The translations under genes were made by a program, and so were the position numbers. Shown one piece after another: positions 1-8,692 of a stretch of DNA of 64,000 bases (positions are counted from its first letter, which is position 1; the number at the start of each line of letters is the position of its first letter). Below the pieces are notes generated by a model. It had not been told where the DNA came from and ran no database searches. It saw only the letters and a program-made list of their open reading frames with translations. The stretch is from contig JBBQZZ010000002.1 of the NCBI GenBank assembly GCA_038207265.1, positions 496,001 through 560,000 on the forward strand, written 5' to 3'. This stretch comes from JACMLD01 sp038207265 (GTDB lineage: Bacteria > Bacteroidota > Bacteroidia > Chitinophagales > Chitinophagaceae).

Positions 1-1
1 G

Positions 2-385
2 CAGTATTATGGAAATGCGGCTGTTTTTATTTCTGCGGGCGGTTATCATCATCATATCGGGCTAAATACATGGTATAGCAAGGATGCCCCGCCCGCACCA
101 GAGAAAGCGGCCGGATTATTTCATACTGCTATTCTATACCCTACAAGAAAAGATCTGGCAGCTATATTAAAAAGAATCATGGATGCCAAATATCCGTTAA
201 CCGGTGCTTCGGATCATGGGGTATCCGATGCATTGTATCTGGACGATCCTGATAGTAATGGAGTGGAACTGTACTGGGATAAACCCATAGAATACTGGCC
301 GGTTGATGGTGCAGGCAATTTGCAAATGGCTACGGAAGCGCTGGATTTGGAGGGTTTATTGGCTGAACTTGATAACGAGGTATAA
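2..385 (+). CDS. VOC family protein (CatE-like ring-cleavage dioxygenase family), 3' part
   Basis: The gene enters from the left edge; about 127 C-terminal codons are visible, in frame from position 2. The visible part has a His-rich segment (GGYHHHIGLNTW, about residues 13-24), then SDHGVSDALYLDDPDSNGVE near the C-terminus. The HGVS His and the final GVELYW Glu fit the metal ligands of the second VOC module in bacterial CatE/YfiE-like proteins, which are usually near 285 residues. Family assignment is good; the substrate is unknown, and many relatives in Bacteroidota are uncharacterised glyoxalase/dioxygenase-type enzymes. It converges on the rhomboid gene, and the 57-bp spacer holds a dyad. 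An internal ATG at 179 is not the real start, because the VOC fold continues upstream of it. Confidence 0.8.
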   Translation, partial: QYYGNAAVFISAGGYHHHIGLNTWYSKDAPPAPEKAAGLFHTAILYPTRKDLAAILKRIMDAKYPLTGASDHGVSDALYLDDPDSNGVELYWDKPIEYWPVDGAGNLQMATEALDLEGLLAELDNEV

Positions 386-386
386 G

Positions 387-441
387 TTTTAAGGTGCGGC
401 AGGGCTTATAACCTTTAACCCTTATTCACTCCACCTTAAAA
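387..441. terminator. Inverted repeat between convergent genes, possible bidirectional terminator
   Basis: TTTTAAGGTG (387-396) is an exact reverse complement of CACCTTAAAA (432-441), with a 35-nt loop that itself contains AGGG...CCCT. It sits between the stop of the VOC gene and the stop of the rhomboid gene. There is no long T tract on either side, so termination is an inference from position and dyad only. Confidence 0.4.
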
Positions 442-442
442 T

Positions 443-1261
443 CTATCTTCTTGAGTATTCTTCCAAAGACGCTCTTTCTTTTCGCGAAAGACTGTTAATG
501 CCTTGCTGGCTTATTTTATCCAGGATGCGATCCACTTCCTGCTCGCTATTTTTTTTATGCAGGTTATAACGGTCATCAACAGTGTAATTGAATTTATTAT
601 TGAACCAGTAATTGTCGATAAAAAGCAATTGTGGTTTGGTGGTAATAATAATCATAAAAGAAACGGTTGGTAAAATCAGCAATGCAATCGTTAGTGTATT
701 GTCTGTAATGGCGGCCGGATAAAACAAAAGAGCCACCAGCATGCCGGCCAAAGCTCCTCCCAAATGTGATTCATGTCCTATGTTCTCTTTGCGGGAGCGA
801 ATGCCATATATTGAATACAAAATAAAAATCAGTCCGAATACCCAACCCGGCATAAAGAAAATTTTCATACCGGGAAAAACAGCAATGGAAGCAAAAATAA
901 CACCGTTGATGGCTCCTGAAGCGCCAACAGCACTATAGCCGGGATTTTTACGGTGAATAAGAAGTGCCAATAAATTTCCTCCCACCGCACTAATGAAATA
1001 CAACAATAAAAATCTTATCGGTCCAAAAAAACTTTCCAGTCCAAAACTGAAAAAAAACAAGGAGACCATATTAAATATAAGGTGTTGCCAGTTTACATGC
1101 ACAAAAGCAGACGTGATAAGTCGCTTATAATCGCGGTACAATAGAATTTTTTCTGTTTCAAATTCCAGGCTGGCAAAAAAATTGGAATCTTTAAATCCTT
1201 TATAAGAAACAAAACAGGTAGTTACAATAATGATAAGGCTTACGAATCCGGAAGTCAGCAT
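443..1261 (-). CDS. Rhomboid family intramembrane serine protease
   Basis: Predicted polytopic membrane protease of 272 residues. The nucleophile motif GASGA is present (Ser115) and the partner His lies in HLGGALAG (His166), giving the Ser-His dyad of rhomboids. The early HLIFNMVSLFFF segment matches the conserved H-x-x-x-N region that begins the rhomboid core. About six hydrophobic segments are visible, followed by a soluble basic C-terminal tail of about 60 residues. Rhomboids cut transmembrane segments of membrane proteins within the bilayer; the substrate here is unknown. It lies downstream of ispE on the same strand with a 58-bp gap. A TAAATTTG element at 1308-1301 resembles a Bacteroidetes -7 box, so it may have its own promoter. 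Confidence 0.9.
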   Translation of the reverse strand: MLTSGFVSLIIIVTTCFVSYKGFKDSNFFASLEFETEKILLYRDYKRLITSAFVHVNWQHLIFNMVSLFFFSFGLESFFGPIRFLLLYFISAVGGNLLALLIHRKNPGYSAVGASGAINGVIFASIAVFPGMKIFFMPGWVFGLIFILYSIYGIRSRKENIGHESHLGGALAGMLVALLFYPAAITDNTLTIALLILPTVSFMIIITTKPQLLFIDNYWFNNKFNYTVDDRYNLHKKNSEQEVDRILDKISQQGINSLSRKERASLEEYSRR

Positions 1262-1319
1262 GCGGTACAGCTATTTTTATTGATAAGATTTTGCACCTTT
1301 CAAATTTACCAAAAAATGA

Positions 1320-2153
1320 CTAAAGATTTACCTGCACATTGCTGGCAAAATCAGATTTTAACCGATTGGCTGTTTTTTTGAACAATCCATAAACAGAACT
1401 GCCACTGCCACTCATTGCTGAATATATAGCACCCTGGCCATAGAATTTTTCTTTGATGGCGCCAATTTGAGGGTATTGCTGAATGGCCGAAAATTCAAAA
1501 TCATTGTGCAATAGGTTCTTCCATTTTTCTATTGGCTGCTCCTGTATGATTTTTTTAAGGTTGCCGGGCGGATGTACGGATTTATCCATCCTGAGGTCGG
1601 AAAATGCTTTACCCGTATCGATATGAATTCCCGGATTTTCAATTATTAGGCTGTAGCCGGACAGGTCCAATTTCAGTGGCTCCATCAATTCTCCGCGACC
1701 CTTGGCAAAACAGGGTTCGTTATTAATAAAAAAAGGACAATCACTTCCTAACTGGATGGCATAATCCAATTGCTGCAGGGGAGAAAGAAGAAGTTGAAAT
1801 TTATTGTTTAATATTTTAATCATGAAAGCAGCATCAGCAGATCCGCCGCCCAAGCCTGCACCCATGGGAATATTTTTGAGTAAATGAATCTGAACATTTG
1901 GCAAGTCAGGAAAGTCGTTTCTTAATAACCGCCACGCTTTAATACAAAGATTATCGCTATTGTTACCTTTTACCGGAATCCCATAATTAGTCAGTAGCGG
2001 TTCCGAACTATTTTCGCTATCTAATTTTATTATTTCCAAAACATCATGAAACGGTACGGGGTAGAAAATGGTTTCTATATCATGGAATCCATCATTGCGT
2101 TTCCGCATTACATGCAGGCCAAGATTTATCTTACAGTTGGGAAATACAATCAA
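1320..2153 (-). CDS. ispE: 4-diphosphocytidyl-2-C-methyl-D-erythritol kinase
   Basis: GHMP-family kinase of the MEP isoprenoid pathway. It phosphorylates the 2-hydroxyl of CDP-methylerythritol with ATP. The protein begins with the typical NCKINLGLHV stretch and has the GHMP ATP-binding motif PMGAGLGGGSADAA at about residues 97-110; a C-terminal SAMSGSGSSVYGLF motif matches the third GHMP motif. At 277 residues the length is normal for IspE. No other MEP gene is nearby, as expected because these genes are scattered in Bacteroidota. The start ATG fits the N-terminus of the family. Confidence 0.95.
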   Translation of the reverse strand: MIVFPNCKINLGLHVMRKRNDGFHDIETIFYPVPFHDVLEIIKLDSENSSEPLLTNYGIPVKGNNSDNLCIKAWRLLRNDFPDLPNVQIHLLKNIPMGAGLGGGSADAAFMIKILNNKFQLLLSPLQQLDYAIQLGSDCPFFINNEPCFAKGRGELMEPLKLDLSGYSLIIENPGIHIDTGKAFSDLRMDKSVHPPGNLKKIIQEQPIEKWKNLLHNDFEFSAIQQYPQIGAIKEKFYGQGAIYSAMSGSGSSVYGLFKKTANRLKSDFASNVQVNL

Positions 2154-2249
2154 AACGTACCGGAATTTGTTTGCAGGTACGAATTACCTGTTTTTTTACG
2201 AAGGGAAAAAATGAAGTTGGAGGTAATAATATGATTTCCGGTAATCCTG

Positions 2250-2831
2250 TTATTTTCGGCTATTGATTTCATCCCTGATTACGATAGCGCGGAGGTAATC
2301 TTCCTGGTCCAGTACCTCGGTGAGTAAAGTATGTAATTCTTCTACACTCAGGTTTTTTAAATCATCCTGTCCAACATGCTCTGGTTTTGCTGGTGCCTCA
2401 CCTTTTTTCTTTTTGCCGGTATCCTCCATTAATATACCCGCACTTTCAAGAATATGCTCGTAGGTATAAATCGGGCAGCCAAATCGAACTGCCAGGGCCA
2501 ATGCATCTGAGGTTCTGGAGTCAATTTCTACGGTATCATTTTCACTCACACAAACCAGTTTGCTGTAAAATATACCCTCCTGTAAATCACTGATAATAAT
2601 TTCGGTAAGGTCTACTCCAAATGCGTGCATGAAATTCTTCATTAGATCATGGGTAAGCGGGCGACTGGGTTGCATTTTTTCCAGTGCCACAGCGATTGCC
2701 TGGGCCTCAAACCCTCCAATTACAATTGGCAGGCGGCGCAATCCGTTGATTTCACCCAAAACCACTGCATAAGAATGCGTTTGGGTAATACTGTGTGATA
2801 AGGCTACTATTTCCAATTCTATTCTTTTCAT
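2250..2831 (-). CDS. Bifunctional nuclease family protein (DUF151 plus UVR/UvrB-C motif)
   Basis: N-terminal DUF151 domain (about residues 1-140: MKRIELEIVALSHS, PIVIGGFEAQAIA, RTSDALALAVRFGCPIYTYE) followed by a charged linker and a short UVR-like helical hairpin (about 155-193, ending LDQEDYLRAIVIRDEI). This arrangement is common in Bacteroidota and Chlorobi. DUF151 proteins have been linked to non-specific nuclease activity, but the physiological role is poorly known. The ATG at 2831 is chosen; a GTG three codons upstream is less likely, because a TACTTTCG -7-like element ends at 2840, only 8 nt before the ATG. Predicted protein 193 residues. Confidence 0.9.
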   Translation of the reverse strand: MKRIELEIVALSHSITQTHSYAVVLGEINGLRRLPIVIGGFEAQAIAVALEKMQPSRPLTHDLMKNFMHAFGVDLTEIIISDLQEGIFYSKLVCVSENDTVEIDSRTSDALALAVRFGCPIYTYEHILESAGILMEDTGKKKKGEAPAKPEHVGQDDLKNLSVEELHTLLTEVLDQEDYLRAIVIRDEINSRK

Positions 2832-2839
2832 ATAGACCA

Positions 2840-2871
2840 CGAAAGTAAAGGAAATTTGAAAACTTATGAAA
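2840..2871 (-). promoter_or_regulatory. Putative Bacteroidetes-type promoter of the DUF151 gene
   Basis: On the minus strand TTTC (2871-2868), 20 nt, then TACTTTCG (2847-2840), close to the TTTG-N19-TAnnTTTG consensus of the Bacteroidetes primary sigma factor. The -7 box is very close to the ATG, so the leader would be very short. Confidence 0.4.
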
Positions 2872-2972
2872 GGTTGTTAGCAGGCTCCGGGCTGATAAAA
2901 AATATTTATCATTTGACTATAGAAATTGGTGGGCAAGAGTTAAATTAAGCCTTTTTGCTGAGGAGGAATTGC

Positions 2973-3002
2973 AAAAAAATACATCGCCGTAAAGGCGATG
3001 TA
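2973..3002 (-). terminator. Rho-independent terminator of msrA
   Basis: A perfect 9-bp stem TACATCGCC / GGCGATGTA (2980-2988 with 2994-3002) and a 5-nt loop; read on the minus strand it is followed by a run of seven T (2979-2973). It lies 22 nt after the msrA stop. Confidence 0.85.
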
Positions 3003-3024
3003 TGGATGGATATTTTATAGTATT

Positions 3025-3702
3025 TTAATTGTGCCGCAATTTATTCTTAAATACTTTTTCAAATTTCTCAAGTTTGGGACGTATTACATAATAGCAGTAT
3101 GGCTGTGAGCCGTTACTGTTGTAATAATTCTGGTGGTATTGTTCCGCTGAATAAAAATTCTTATAGGGTTCAATGGCGGTTACAATTGGATTGTTAAACG
3201 CGCCGCTTTTATCGAGCGCATCTTTATAATGTGCTGCTTTCTGTTGTTGAACTTCGCTATGATAAAACACCACACTGCGGTATTGCGGACCTACATCGTT
3301 ACCCTGTTTGTTAAGCGTGGTTGGATCATGAGTTTTCCAAAACACTTCCAGCAACTCATCATAAGTAATCTTGGTAGGATCATAAACTACCTGGCAAACC
3401 TCGGCGTGGCCCGTGGTTTTTTCGCAGACTTGTTCGTAAGTAGGATTTGCAACATGTCCACCACTATAGCCGCTGGTAACTTTCAATACACCCTCCAGTT
3501 CCTGGAAAATGGCTTCGGTACACCAAAAACACCCGGTTCCAAAAGTGGCGGTGTCTGTTTTAAGTCCGCCAGGAATAACGCTTGCAGGAACTGCTGCGCT
3601 CGCTAAATTGTTCATAGTTTTATTTGGGTTTTCATTATTAGCACAGGATGCCAGGGAAACAAGTCCAATAAAAGAATTGGTTAATACCAGGAACAACTTC
3701 AT
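3025..3702 (-). CDS. msrA: Peptide-methionine (S)-S-oxide reductase, lipoprotein form
   Basis: Repairs methionine-S-sulfoxide residues in proteins, using thiols as reductant. The catalytic motif GTGCFWCTEAIFQ is present, followed by GYSGGHVANPTYEQVC, HAEVCQVVYDP and DVGPQYRSV, all standard MsrA blocks. The N-terminus chosen at 3702 gives a hydrophobic leader ending SLASC, a lipobox, so the enzyme is probably exported and anchored in the envelope (225 residues). Longer starts at 3726 or 3765 would bury this signal peptide. No MsrB domain is fused and none is seen nearby. A strong terminator follows. Confidence 0.93.
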   Translation of the reverse strand: MKLFLVLTNSFIGLVSLASCANNENPNKTMNNLASAAVPASVIPGGLKTDTATFGTGCFWCTEAIFQELEGVLKVTSGYSGGHVANPTYEQVCEKTTGHAEVCQVVYDPTKITYDELLEVFWKTHDPTTLNKQGNDVGPQYRSVVFYHSEVQQQKAAHYKDALDKSGAFNNPIVTAIEPYKNFYSAEQYHQNYYNSNGSQPYCYYVIRPKLEKFEKVFKNKLRHN

Positions 3703-4010
3703 AATAGTCCATTTAATTGTATGCATCCGATTCAGCATTTCAAATTTCGTGTAATTTAGTTTCATATCAATGGCGATTAGTGTAAGCTATGCGACATGTA
3801 CCGGTTTTTATGAAAATAGTAACATGCCGCCTATCTTTAAACAATAAACAATTACGAAAGGTTGAATACGCAGGTTCTGCAAATGCATATAAGTTTTTGT
3901 TAACGATTGTGTTTAATTCAACGGCGTACAGCGTAACAATCAAAACTTTTCTTATATGGGCTATGTATTTCGTCTTACGCCTGTTGAAGATTAAGATTGT
4001 AAAAAATAAC

Positions 4011-4229
4011 ATGCTGATCGGCGAAAAGATGATGCTGGGACCAATGTCAATAGAATTAAACTGGCAACTGGTAAAAATTCATACGGATAGTCCCGCTGCT
4101 TTACTATATGTTCCGGAAAACAATCTCTGGCGTATAAAACCATCGCAGGCCGAGAGCGATGAGAACATGAAGAAAAGATTGTTTTCTATGCTTCACTATC
4201 ATGCTATTTATTTTCGATTATATCGGTGA
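4011..4229 (+). CDS. Small hypothetical protein, possibly N-terminal half of a broken gene
   Basis: A 72-codon reading frame from ATG 4011. The C-terminal part (NWQLVKIHTDSPAALLYVP, NLWRIKPSQAESDENMKKR) is polar and protein-like, while the extension upstream of 4011 is not convincing. I do not recognise a family. The stop TGA (4227-4229) overlaps a GTG at 4226 that opens the next ORF in another frame. The two could be translationally coupled, or be one gene split by a frameshift around the T-rich stretch at 4235-4242. Confidence 0.4.
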   Translation: MLIGEKMMLGPMSIELNWQLVKIHTDSPAALLYVPENNLWRIKPSQAESDENMKKRLFSMLHYHAIYFRLYR

Positions 4230-4477
4230 AAGCGGATTTTTTTTCACCAAAGCAGGTGGTGCTTCCCGTAAAATATTTTAGACATGGGGTAGGTATGAGG
4301 GAAAAAGACATGGCAGACAATTTCAAACCACTTTTTTTTAATAATGACGATTTTGATAAAGCTTATAGATTTATAGAACAGGCTTTAAAATCAGAAAAAC
4401 GTTATCCCAACGGAAAAGATTTCACAGATGAGTATGCGAAATACTTTGTGCAGTTGGAAAAAGCGGTTTTAAAATGA
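4226..4477 (+). CDS. Small hypothetical protein, possibly C-terminal half of a broken gene
   Basis: An 83-codon frame; internal ATG starts at 4295 and 4310 are alternatives. The sequence FFSPKQVVLPVKYFRHGVG, then MADNFKPLFFNNDDFDKAY and a helical C-terminus, looks like a real soluble domain rather than a shadow frame. No family recognised. The GTG at 4226 overlaps the stop of the preceding ORF by the GTGA arrangement. The residues before the internal ATGs also look conserved in character, which favours either coupling at GTG 4226 or a frameshift from the upstream ORF. Confidence 0.5.
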   Translation: MKADFFSPKQVVLPVKYFRHGVGMREKDMADNFKPLFFNNDDFDKAYRFIEQALKSEKRYPNGKDFTDEYAKYFVQLEKAVLK

Positions 4478-4541
4478 TAGATTTATTTTTAGATTGGAAT
4501 TTTCATGGATCCCGCTTTCTGTGGATTTCATAAGAAGAATG

Positions 4542-4572
4542 TTTAACTAAAAGCGCAATGATTGTACCTTTG
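4542..4572 (+). promoter_or_regulatory. Putative promoter of mutS2
   Basis: TTTA (4542-4545), 19-nt spacer, then TACCTTTG (4565-4572), an exact match to the TAnnTTTG -7 box of Bacteroidota. It is 38 nt before the ATG of mutS2. Confidence 0.6.
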
Positions 4573-4610
4573 CCCGTTACATATGGTAAATCTAAAGGGG
4601 TTGTTGATTT

Positions 4611-6737
4611 ATGATTAAATTTTTTCCCGGGTCGGCACTGGTGCAACTGGAGTTTGAGAAAGTAAAAGTATTGCTGGCAGCGCACTGCAAAACTTTATAT
4701 GCCAAATCAAAGGCTGAAACTTTGCGTATCCATACGCGAAAAGAATATATAGAACTGGAATTGCAACAGAGTCATGAATTTAAATTGTTGTTGCATACCG
4801 GCCAGCATTTTCCCAATGATTATACACTTAACCTGGCAGGAGAATTAAAACTCCTGGGAATTGCAGGAGCTGTACTTGCAGGAGAACAATTTATGGATAT
4901 TCGCAGGCTGGCAGTAAACATACAGGACATTTTCCGGTGGTTCGATAACGAGCGGCGCATTGCCTATTCCGCATTGGCAAAAGTTATTGAGCACACCCAC
5001 TATGAGAAAGCAATCATAGCTTGGATAGATGAAGTGCTGGATGAAAATGGTACTGTAAAAGATAACGCCAGTGATGAACTTGCACGTATTCGCATGAACC
5101 TGTTCAGGAAACGAAATGAATTGCGAAGAATGTTTGATCGGATCCTTGGTAAACTGAGTAAATCAGGTTATGTAGCGGATATTGAAGAATCTTTTTTAAA
5201 TGGCCGGAGAGTAATAGCGCTGTTTGCAGAGCATAAGCGACAGGTAAAAGGAATCTTGCACGGGGAAAGTGATACCAGAAGGACTACATTTATTGAACCG
5301 GAAGACACCATTGAATTAAACAATGACGTTTTTTCATTGGAGCATGAGGAAAAAAAAGAAGTCTATCGGATATTGCGCGACCTAACTGCGAGGTTATCGG
5401 TACATGCAGCACTGCTTAAATCCTACAGTGATATACTGGGTGAATTTGATTTTATTTATGCCAAAGCAAAGCTCGCAACAGACGTTAACGGTAATTATCC
5501 GTTACTGGCAGATAAAGCTCATGTACAGCTTATCCAGGCATATCACCCATTGTTGTACCTGTACAACAAGAAAAGTCAGAAACCCACCATTCCCACTAAT
5601 ATATCACTTGATGAACGAAACAGGATATTGGTAGTATCGGGCCCCAATGCCGGCGGCAAAACGGTTACGTTAAAAACAGTGGGGTTGTTGCAATTGATGC
5701 TGCAAAGCGGTTTGCTGGTACCGGTAGATCCTCACTCTCAGATGGGCATCTTTAAACAAATCATGATTCACATAGGAGATATACAAAGCCTGGAGTTTGA
5801 TCTGAGTACCTATAGTGCTCATTTGATGAACATGAAGTACTTTATGGAAAATGCCAATGGCAAAACACTTTTTTTTATAGATGAACTGGGAAGTGGAAGT
5901 GATCCAAACCTGGGAGGCGCATTTGCTGAAGTTATACTGGAGGAACTGTGTAAAAAACATTCAATGGGTATTGTTACAACACATTATCTGAACCTCAAAG
6001 TGATGGCCAATAAAACCCCGGGCATTATTAATGGAGCCATGGCATTTGATGAAAAGAGCCTTTTGCCTTTATTTAAATTATTGATTGGTAAACCTGGAAG
6101 CTCCTATACATTTTCAATAGCAGAACGTATAGGACTTGACAAACGATTAATTGAAAGAGCCCGTCAATTGGTAGAGCAAGATCATTTTAAACTGGACAAG
6201 CTTTTAAACCGTACCGAACAGGATCTGCAGGCCATCGATAAAGAAAAGGCGGCACTTCAAAAATTAATGAAAGAAAACGAAAGACTGAAGAAAGAAATGG
6301 AGCGCCTGCTTGTCAAAGAAAAACACAATCAGCAGATAGAATTATTAAAACACCAGAACCAGGTGAATGAGAGCCGAATTGTTTATCTCAAAGACATGGA
6401 ACGCAAACTAAAACAGGTGGTGCTCGACTGGCGAAAGGCAGAAAGCAATGAAGATAAAAAGGAGTTGATGAAACAAATGCATCTGCTGCTCTTTAACCAG
6501 CAACAGAAACAAACTGCAGAAAAAGTAAAGAAAAAAATTGATTCAAAATATGAAGAAATTGGTGGTGAAATTAAACCTGGGATAAAAGTATTGATGAAAA
6601 AAAATCACCAGGTGGGGAAAGTAATCGAAATAAGGGGAAAGAAAGCCATTGTTCAGTTGGGTATGCTTCCCATCACCGTTGATATAACAGATCTTGTAGT
6701 GGTAAAAGACAAACCCGCTGAAGAAGCGGCTCCATAA
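4611..6737 (+). CDS. MutS2-like DNA-binding ATPase without Smr domain
   Basis: MutS-superfamily protein of 708 residues. The ATPase core has Walker A SGPNAGGKTVTLKT (about 343-356), Walker B TLFFIDELGSGSDP (about 419-432) and the MutS signature STYSAHLMNM. The clamp/core region precedes it; after the ATPase there is a long Lys/Glu/Gln-rich coiled coil (about 515-610) and a KOW-like C-terminus (about 650-695). There is no mismatch-recognition domain I, which places it in MutS2 rather than MutS1. The Smr nuclease domain found at the end of many MutS2 proteins is missing. MutS2 proteins act in suppressing recombination or in rescue of collided ribosomes in other bacteria; the role here is inferred only. 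It has its own probable promoter. Confidence 0.9.
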   Translation: MIKFFPGSALVQLEFEKVKVLLAAHCKTLYAKSKAETLRIHTRKEYIELELQQSHEFKLLLHTGQHFPNDYTLNLAGELKLLGIAGAVLAGEQFMDIRRLAVNIQDIFRWFDNERRIAYSALAKVIEHTHYEKAIIAWIDEVLDENGTVKDNASDELARIRMNLFRKRNELRRMFDRILGKLSKSGYVADIEESFLNGRRVIALFAEHKRQVKGILHGESDTRRTTFIEPEDTIELNNDVFSLEHEEKKEVYRILRDLTARLSVHAALLKSYSDILGEFDFIYAKAKLATDVNGNYPLLADKAHVQLIQAYHPLLYLYNKKSQKPTIPTNISLDERNRILVVSGPNAGGKTVTLKTVGLLQLMLQSGLLVPVDPHSQMGIFKQIMIHIGDIQSLEFDLSTYSAHLMNMKYFMENANGKTLFFIDELGSGSDPNLGGAFAEVILEELCKKHSMGIVTTHYLNLKVMANKTPGIINGAMAFDEKSLLPLFKLLIGKPGSSYTFSIAERIGLDKRLIERARQLVEQDHFKLDKLLNRTEQDLQAIDKEKAALQKLMKENERLKKEMERLLVKEKHNQQIELLKHQNQVNESRIVYLKDMERKLKQVVLDWRKAESNEDKKELMKQMHLLLFNQQQKQTAEKVKKKIDSKYEEIGGEIKPGIKVLMKKNHQVGKVIEIRGKKAIVQLGMLPITVDITDLVVVKDKPAEEAAP

Positions 6738-6763
6738 AATCACTTTTTTGTTCCCGCTAATGG

Positions 6764-8119
6764 ATGTATTTGTCTAAATTCGGTCAATTCAAACTTGCCA
6801 TGACGTTAACCATCATTTTGTTTTGCATTGTCTTACTTATACTCCTGATTACGTGGGCAAAAATAAATGCCTTTCTGGCTTTCCTGATTGTTTCCATTTT
6901 TACTGGCTTAGCATTGGGTATTCCCATTGACAAGATCACGCATTCGGTAGAGAAGGGAATTGGAGATACATTGGGTTCGCTGGTGATCATTATCGTTATA
7001 GGTGCAATGTTGGGTAAACTGGTAGCAGACAGTGGTGCGGCACAAAAAATTACTGCTGTTTTGATGAAACTGTTTGGGCAAAAAAACATTCAATGGGCGC
7101 TGATGTTAACCGGGTTCGTGATTGGCATTCCATTGTTTTATAATGTGGGTTTTGTTTTGATGGTACCACTTATTTTCTCTGTTGTTTATCAATATAAATT
7201 ACCGGCTGTTTATATTGGATTACCGATGCTGGCGGCATTGTCTGTTACCCATGGATTTTTACCCCCGCATCCTTCTCCCACAGCCTTAGTTGGGCAGTTT
7301 CATGCAAATATGGGAACGACTTTATTATACGGATTGATGCTTGCCATTCCGGCCATTATTATTGCGGGCCCCGTATTTTCAAAAACTTTAAAGAATATTA
7401 AATCCGTTCCGCTCCAGACTTTTCAACCGAAGCAAATTGCAGAAGTTGAACTACCGGGTACCCTTAATAGTTTTTTGACTTCATTGTTACCGGTTATTTT
7501 GCTGGCCCTTACAACCTTATTACCATTGCTGGCATCGGAAGAAGGTGCACTGAAAAAAATTTTATCATTTATAGGCGATCCAATTATTGTAATGCTATTG
7601 TCGCTGACGGTTGCCACTTTTACACTCGGGTTGAGAAATGGCAGAAAGATAAAAGCAGTCATGGACTCTTATGCGGAAGCCACAAAAGATGTAGCCATGA
7701 TCCTTTTGATAGTAGCCGGCGCCGGTGTTTTGAAACAAATATTTGTTGATAGCGGAGTGAGCGAGGAGATAGCTTTACGGGTACAGGATCTGCACATGCA
7801 TCCATTGGTATTGGGATGGTTGATTGCCGCTATTATCCGCGTTTGCCTGGGCTCGGCCACAGTAGCAGGTTTAACGGCTGCCGGTATTATTACACCCATG
7901 ATGGCGCAGATACATGTACATCCCAGCCTGATGGTTTTATCAGTTGGAGCGGGTAGCTTACTTTTCTCACATGTAAATGATGCGGGTTTCTGGTTATTTA
8001 AGGAATATTTTAATTTGTCGATAAAAGACACCATCCGTTCCTGGTCGCTGATGGAAACCATTGTTTCCGTTGTTGGACTGGCCGGGGTACTATTGCTGAA
8101 TTTATTTGTCAACTATTAA
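6764..8119 (+). CDS. GntP-family permease (gluconate/organic-acid:H+ symporter)
   Basis: Very hydrophobic protein of 451 residues with about 12-14 membrane segments. It has GntP landmarks: GIPLFYNVGFVLMVPL, HGFLPPHPSPTAL, a central hydrophilic loop, RVCLGSATVAGLTAAGI and HVNDAGFWLFKEYF. GntP transporters import gluconate, fructuronate, D-serine or similar small acids. The ATG at 6800 is an alternative start that gives a more usual short N-terminus before the first helix. Only 14 bp separate it from ridA, and a D-threonine-aldolase-like gene follows, so the substrate may be a D-hydroxy amino acid (as in the GntP-family D-serine transporter DsdX). That substrate is inference. Confidence 0.9.
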   Translation: MYLSKFGQFKLAMTLTIILFCIVLLILLITWAKINAFLAFLIVSIFTGLALGIPIDKITHSVEKGIGDTLGSLVIIIVIGAMLGKLVADSGAAQKITAVLMKLFGQKNIQWALMLTGFVIGIPLFYNVGFVLMVPLIFSVVYQYKLPAVYIGLPMLAALSVTHGFLPPHPSPTALVGQFHANMGTTLLYGLMLAIPAIIIAGPVFSKTLKNIKSVPLQTFQPKQIAEVELPGTLNSFLTSLLPVILLALTTLLPLLASEEGALKKILSFIGDPIIVMLLSLTVATFTLGLRNGRKIKAVMDSYAEATKDVAMILLIVAGAGVLKQIFVDSGVSEEIALRVQDLHMHPLVLGWLIAAIIRVCLGSATVAGLTAAGIITPMMAQIHVHPSLMVLSVGAGSLLFSHVNDAGFWLFKEYFNLSIKDTIRSWSLMETIVSVVGLAGVLLLNLFVNY

Positions 8120-8133
8120 TTGAATAAAAGATC

Positions 8134-8592
8134 ATGGAACAGAAATTAAAAGAGCTGGGATTGGAATTACCTGTATTGCCGGGCTCGAAAGGAATTTACA
8201 AAAGTTGCCTCCTTGTAGGTAATCTTTTGTATGTATCCGGGCATGTTTCTATCAATACCGATGGAAGTTTCATTACCGGAAAGTTGGGTAAAGATTTAGA
8301 TGATGAACAAGGTAAGCTGGCTGCAAGGCAATGTGGATTGGCTATGCTGGTATCTATCAAAAAACACTTTGGCAACCTGGATAAAATTAAAAGGGTGGTG
8401 AAATTATTGGGTATGGTTAATGCTACAGCAGAATATACAAAACATCCTTTGGTGATAAATGGCTGCAGCGAGTTGTTTGCGCAGTTATTAGGAGAAGACA
8501 ATGGTATTGGTGTTCGCAGTGCGGTTGGTATGGGTTCTTTGCCTAATAATGTTGCAGTGGAAGTGGAGGGGGTATTTGAAGTGAATAGCTAG
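8134..8592 (+). CDS. RidA/YjgF/YER057c-family protein (reactive imine deaminase type)
   Basis: 152 residues, normal for the longer YjgF subgroup. Key features are NLLYVSGHVS near the N-terminus and GVRSAVGMGSLPNNVAVEVE near the C-terminus, the latter containing the Arg that binds the substrate carboxylate in true RidA proteins. RidA-type enzymes hydrolyse 2-aminoacrylate and related imines formed by PLP-dependent dehydratases. Its place between a GntP permease and a D-threonine-aldolase/D-serine-dehydratase-like enzyme agrees with that job. Probably cotranscribed with the permease. Confidence 0.92.
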   Translation: MEQKLKELGLELPVLPGSKGIYKSCLLVGNLLYVSGHVSINTDGSFITGKLGKDLDDEQGKLAARQCGLAMLVSIKKHFGNLDKIKRVVKLLGMVNATAEYTKHPLVINGCSELFAQLLGEDNGIGVRSAVGMGSLPNNVAVEVEGVFEVNS

Positions 8593-8690
8593 TGGGGAGT
8601 AGCCAGAGGCGAGTGGGGCTCAGTTTCGAAATTCACGATCTTAATACTACATACTTTAATTAATTGAGTAACCAACTATGAACTATTAAT
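8588..8690. repeat. Degenerate short-word intergenic element (copy A)
   Basis: Starting in the ridA stop, GCTAGTGGGGAGTA (8588-8601) has a one-mismatch counterpart at 49062-49075, and ATACTACATACTT (8644-8656) occurs exactly in reverse complement at 47609-47621. The rest is made of similar AGTGGGG, ACTAT and TAATTAAT words. It separates ridA from the next gene of the same probable unit. Confidence 0.45.
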
Positions 8691-8692
8691 AA

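Noticed and set aside
3767..4012. 81-codon minus-strand ORF and the plus-strand part 3789-4010
   Set aside because: Both directions of the same spacer are open by chance; neither looks protein-like before 4011.
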